A DNA stretch of 26,512 nucleotides from positions 1-26,512 of the IMG/VR virus record IMGVR_UViG_3300023179_008318, one strand, 5' to 3'. A program made the position numbers and the translations under genes. Below the pieces are notes generated by a model that saw nothing but the letters and a program-made list of their open reading frames with translations, did not search any database and was not told the origin of the DNA. Origin of the DNA: a virus. This document shows positions 26,284 through 26,512 of this stretch, piece by piece; the first letter of the stretch is position 1; each line of letters starts with the position of its first letter.

Positions 26284-26457
26284 TCAGGTTTTCACTAGGT
26301 AACGATCAGGTATGAGTTTCTTGGTTCCGTTGGATAGAAGAACCCAGAAGAAACGAGAATCAACTGCGATATTTTGTTCCTCGGATAGGATGATCCCGAG
26401 GGTTGGTGGAACCATTCTTGGCGGATTTGAGTAAATCACCAGATCGCCTGGAATCAC
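26284..26457 (-). CDS. Small SH3-like family protein (MIPGDLV start)
   Basis: GTG 26457 has GAGGA directly upstream and overlaps the preceding stop (GTGA). The 57-residue product starts MIPGDLVIYSNPPRM, then TLGIILSEEQ and RFFWVLLSNGTKKLIPDRYLV: PGDLV, LGIIL and WVL..NG are all present, with GTKKL replacing GxGW. Confidence 0.65.
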   Translation of the reverse strand: MIPGDLVIYSNPPRMVPPTLGIILSEEQNIAVDSRFFWVLLSNGTKKLIPDRYLVKT

Positions 26458-26512
26458 TCCTCATCATCCTCCACCACCGGTTCACCTGGGTTATACCAAC
26501 GATTCTCCTTGT
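26454..26512 (-). CDS. 3' end of a gene running off the right edge
   Basis: The last 18 codons read KENRWYNPGEPVVEDDEE and stop at TGA overlapping the next GTG. NPGEPV recalls the family NPGELV motif, but here it is at the C-terminal end of a longer product. Coupling and acidic tail suggest a real gene; its identity cannot be judged. Confidence 0.45.
   Translation of the reverse strand, partial: KENRWYNPGEPVVEDDEE

Noticed and set aside
1-26512. CRISPR arrays, insertion sequences, integrase and att sites
   Set aside because: No regularly spaced repeat array, transposase or recombinase motif, or tRNA-end duplication was seen.

Overview
The window looks like an accessory region of a large tailed-phage genome (Caudoviricetes, T4-like in style) or a metagenomic contig of one. 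Reasons: dense small genes joined by ATGA/GTGA/TGATG overlaps, frequent strand switching, two long repetitive fibre-like structural genes, phage-borne copies of cellular functions (GroEL, thioredoxin, IF-1, a GMP reductase-type enzyme, a proteasome-fold hydrolase), three tRNAs beside a free-standing homing endonuclease, and no cellular housekeeping operon. The host cannot be read from the sequence. No terminase, capsid, portal or polymerase gene is present.

Layout. (1) 1-3,723 is visibly GC-rich: four mini-genes each preceded by a near-identical ~35-base leader, an AT-hook protein, two overlapping small beta-barrel-like genes, a ~490-base non-coding stretch with direct and inverted repeats, then a putative ADP-ribosyltransferase (ART) and a small lipoprotein. 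(2) 3,727-11,556: small SH3-like proteins, Ntn hydrolase, GroEL, IF-1, and four genes whose N-termini share one motif, one of them kinase-like. (3) 11,570-13,400, minus strand: tRNA-Gly, thioredoxin, homing endonuclease, tRNA-Thr, tRNA-Tyr, a lipoprotein and a tiny Cys protein. (4) 13,482-16,512: two fibre/spike-like genes ending in a strong terminator. (5) 16,564-19,019: a glycosyltransferase and two methyltransferases bracketed by a 36-base perfect inverted repeat. (6) 19,048-22,575: SH3-like genes, the GMP reductase-type enzyme and a second ART. (7) 22,580-26,512: a broken junction, a metallophosphoesterase, then a less GC-rich minus-strand chain of very small, translationally coupled genes.

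How it may fit together. Six otherwise different proteins begin with a basic helical segment ending in [L/I]RE. This matches the [L/I]xE cleavage rule known for T4-type prohead protease. Among the six are two ART-like proteins and one HipA/actin-fragmin-kinase-like protein. The simplest inference is that these are packaged in the capsid, trimmed during maturation, and injected with the DNA to modify host proteins, as T4 Alt is. A second theme is roughly twenty diverged copies of a 55-95-residue protein with an N-terminal xPGDLV-like motif and a C-terminal VL..G..GWi motif; their role is unknown. Gene functions are read from motifs by eye; no database search was run.
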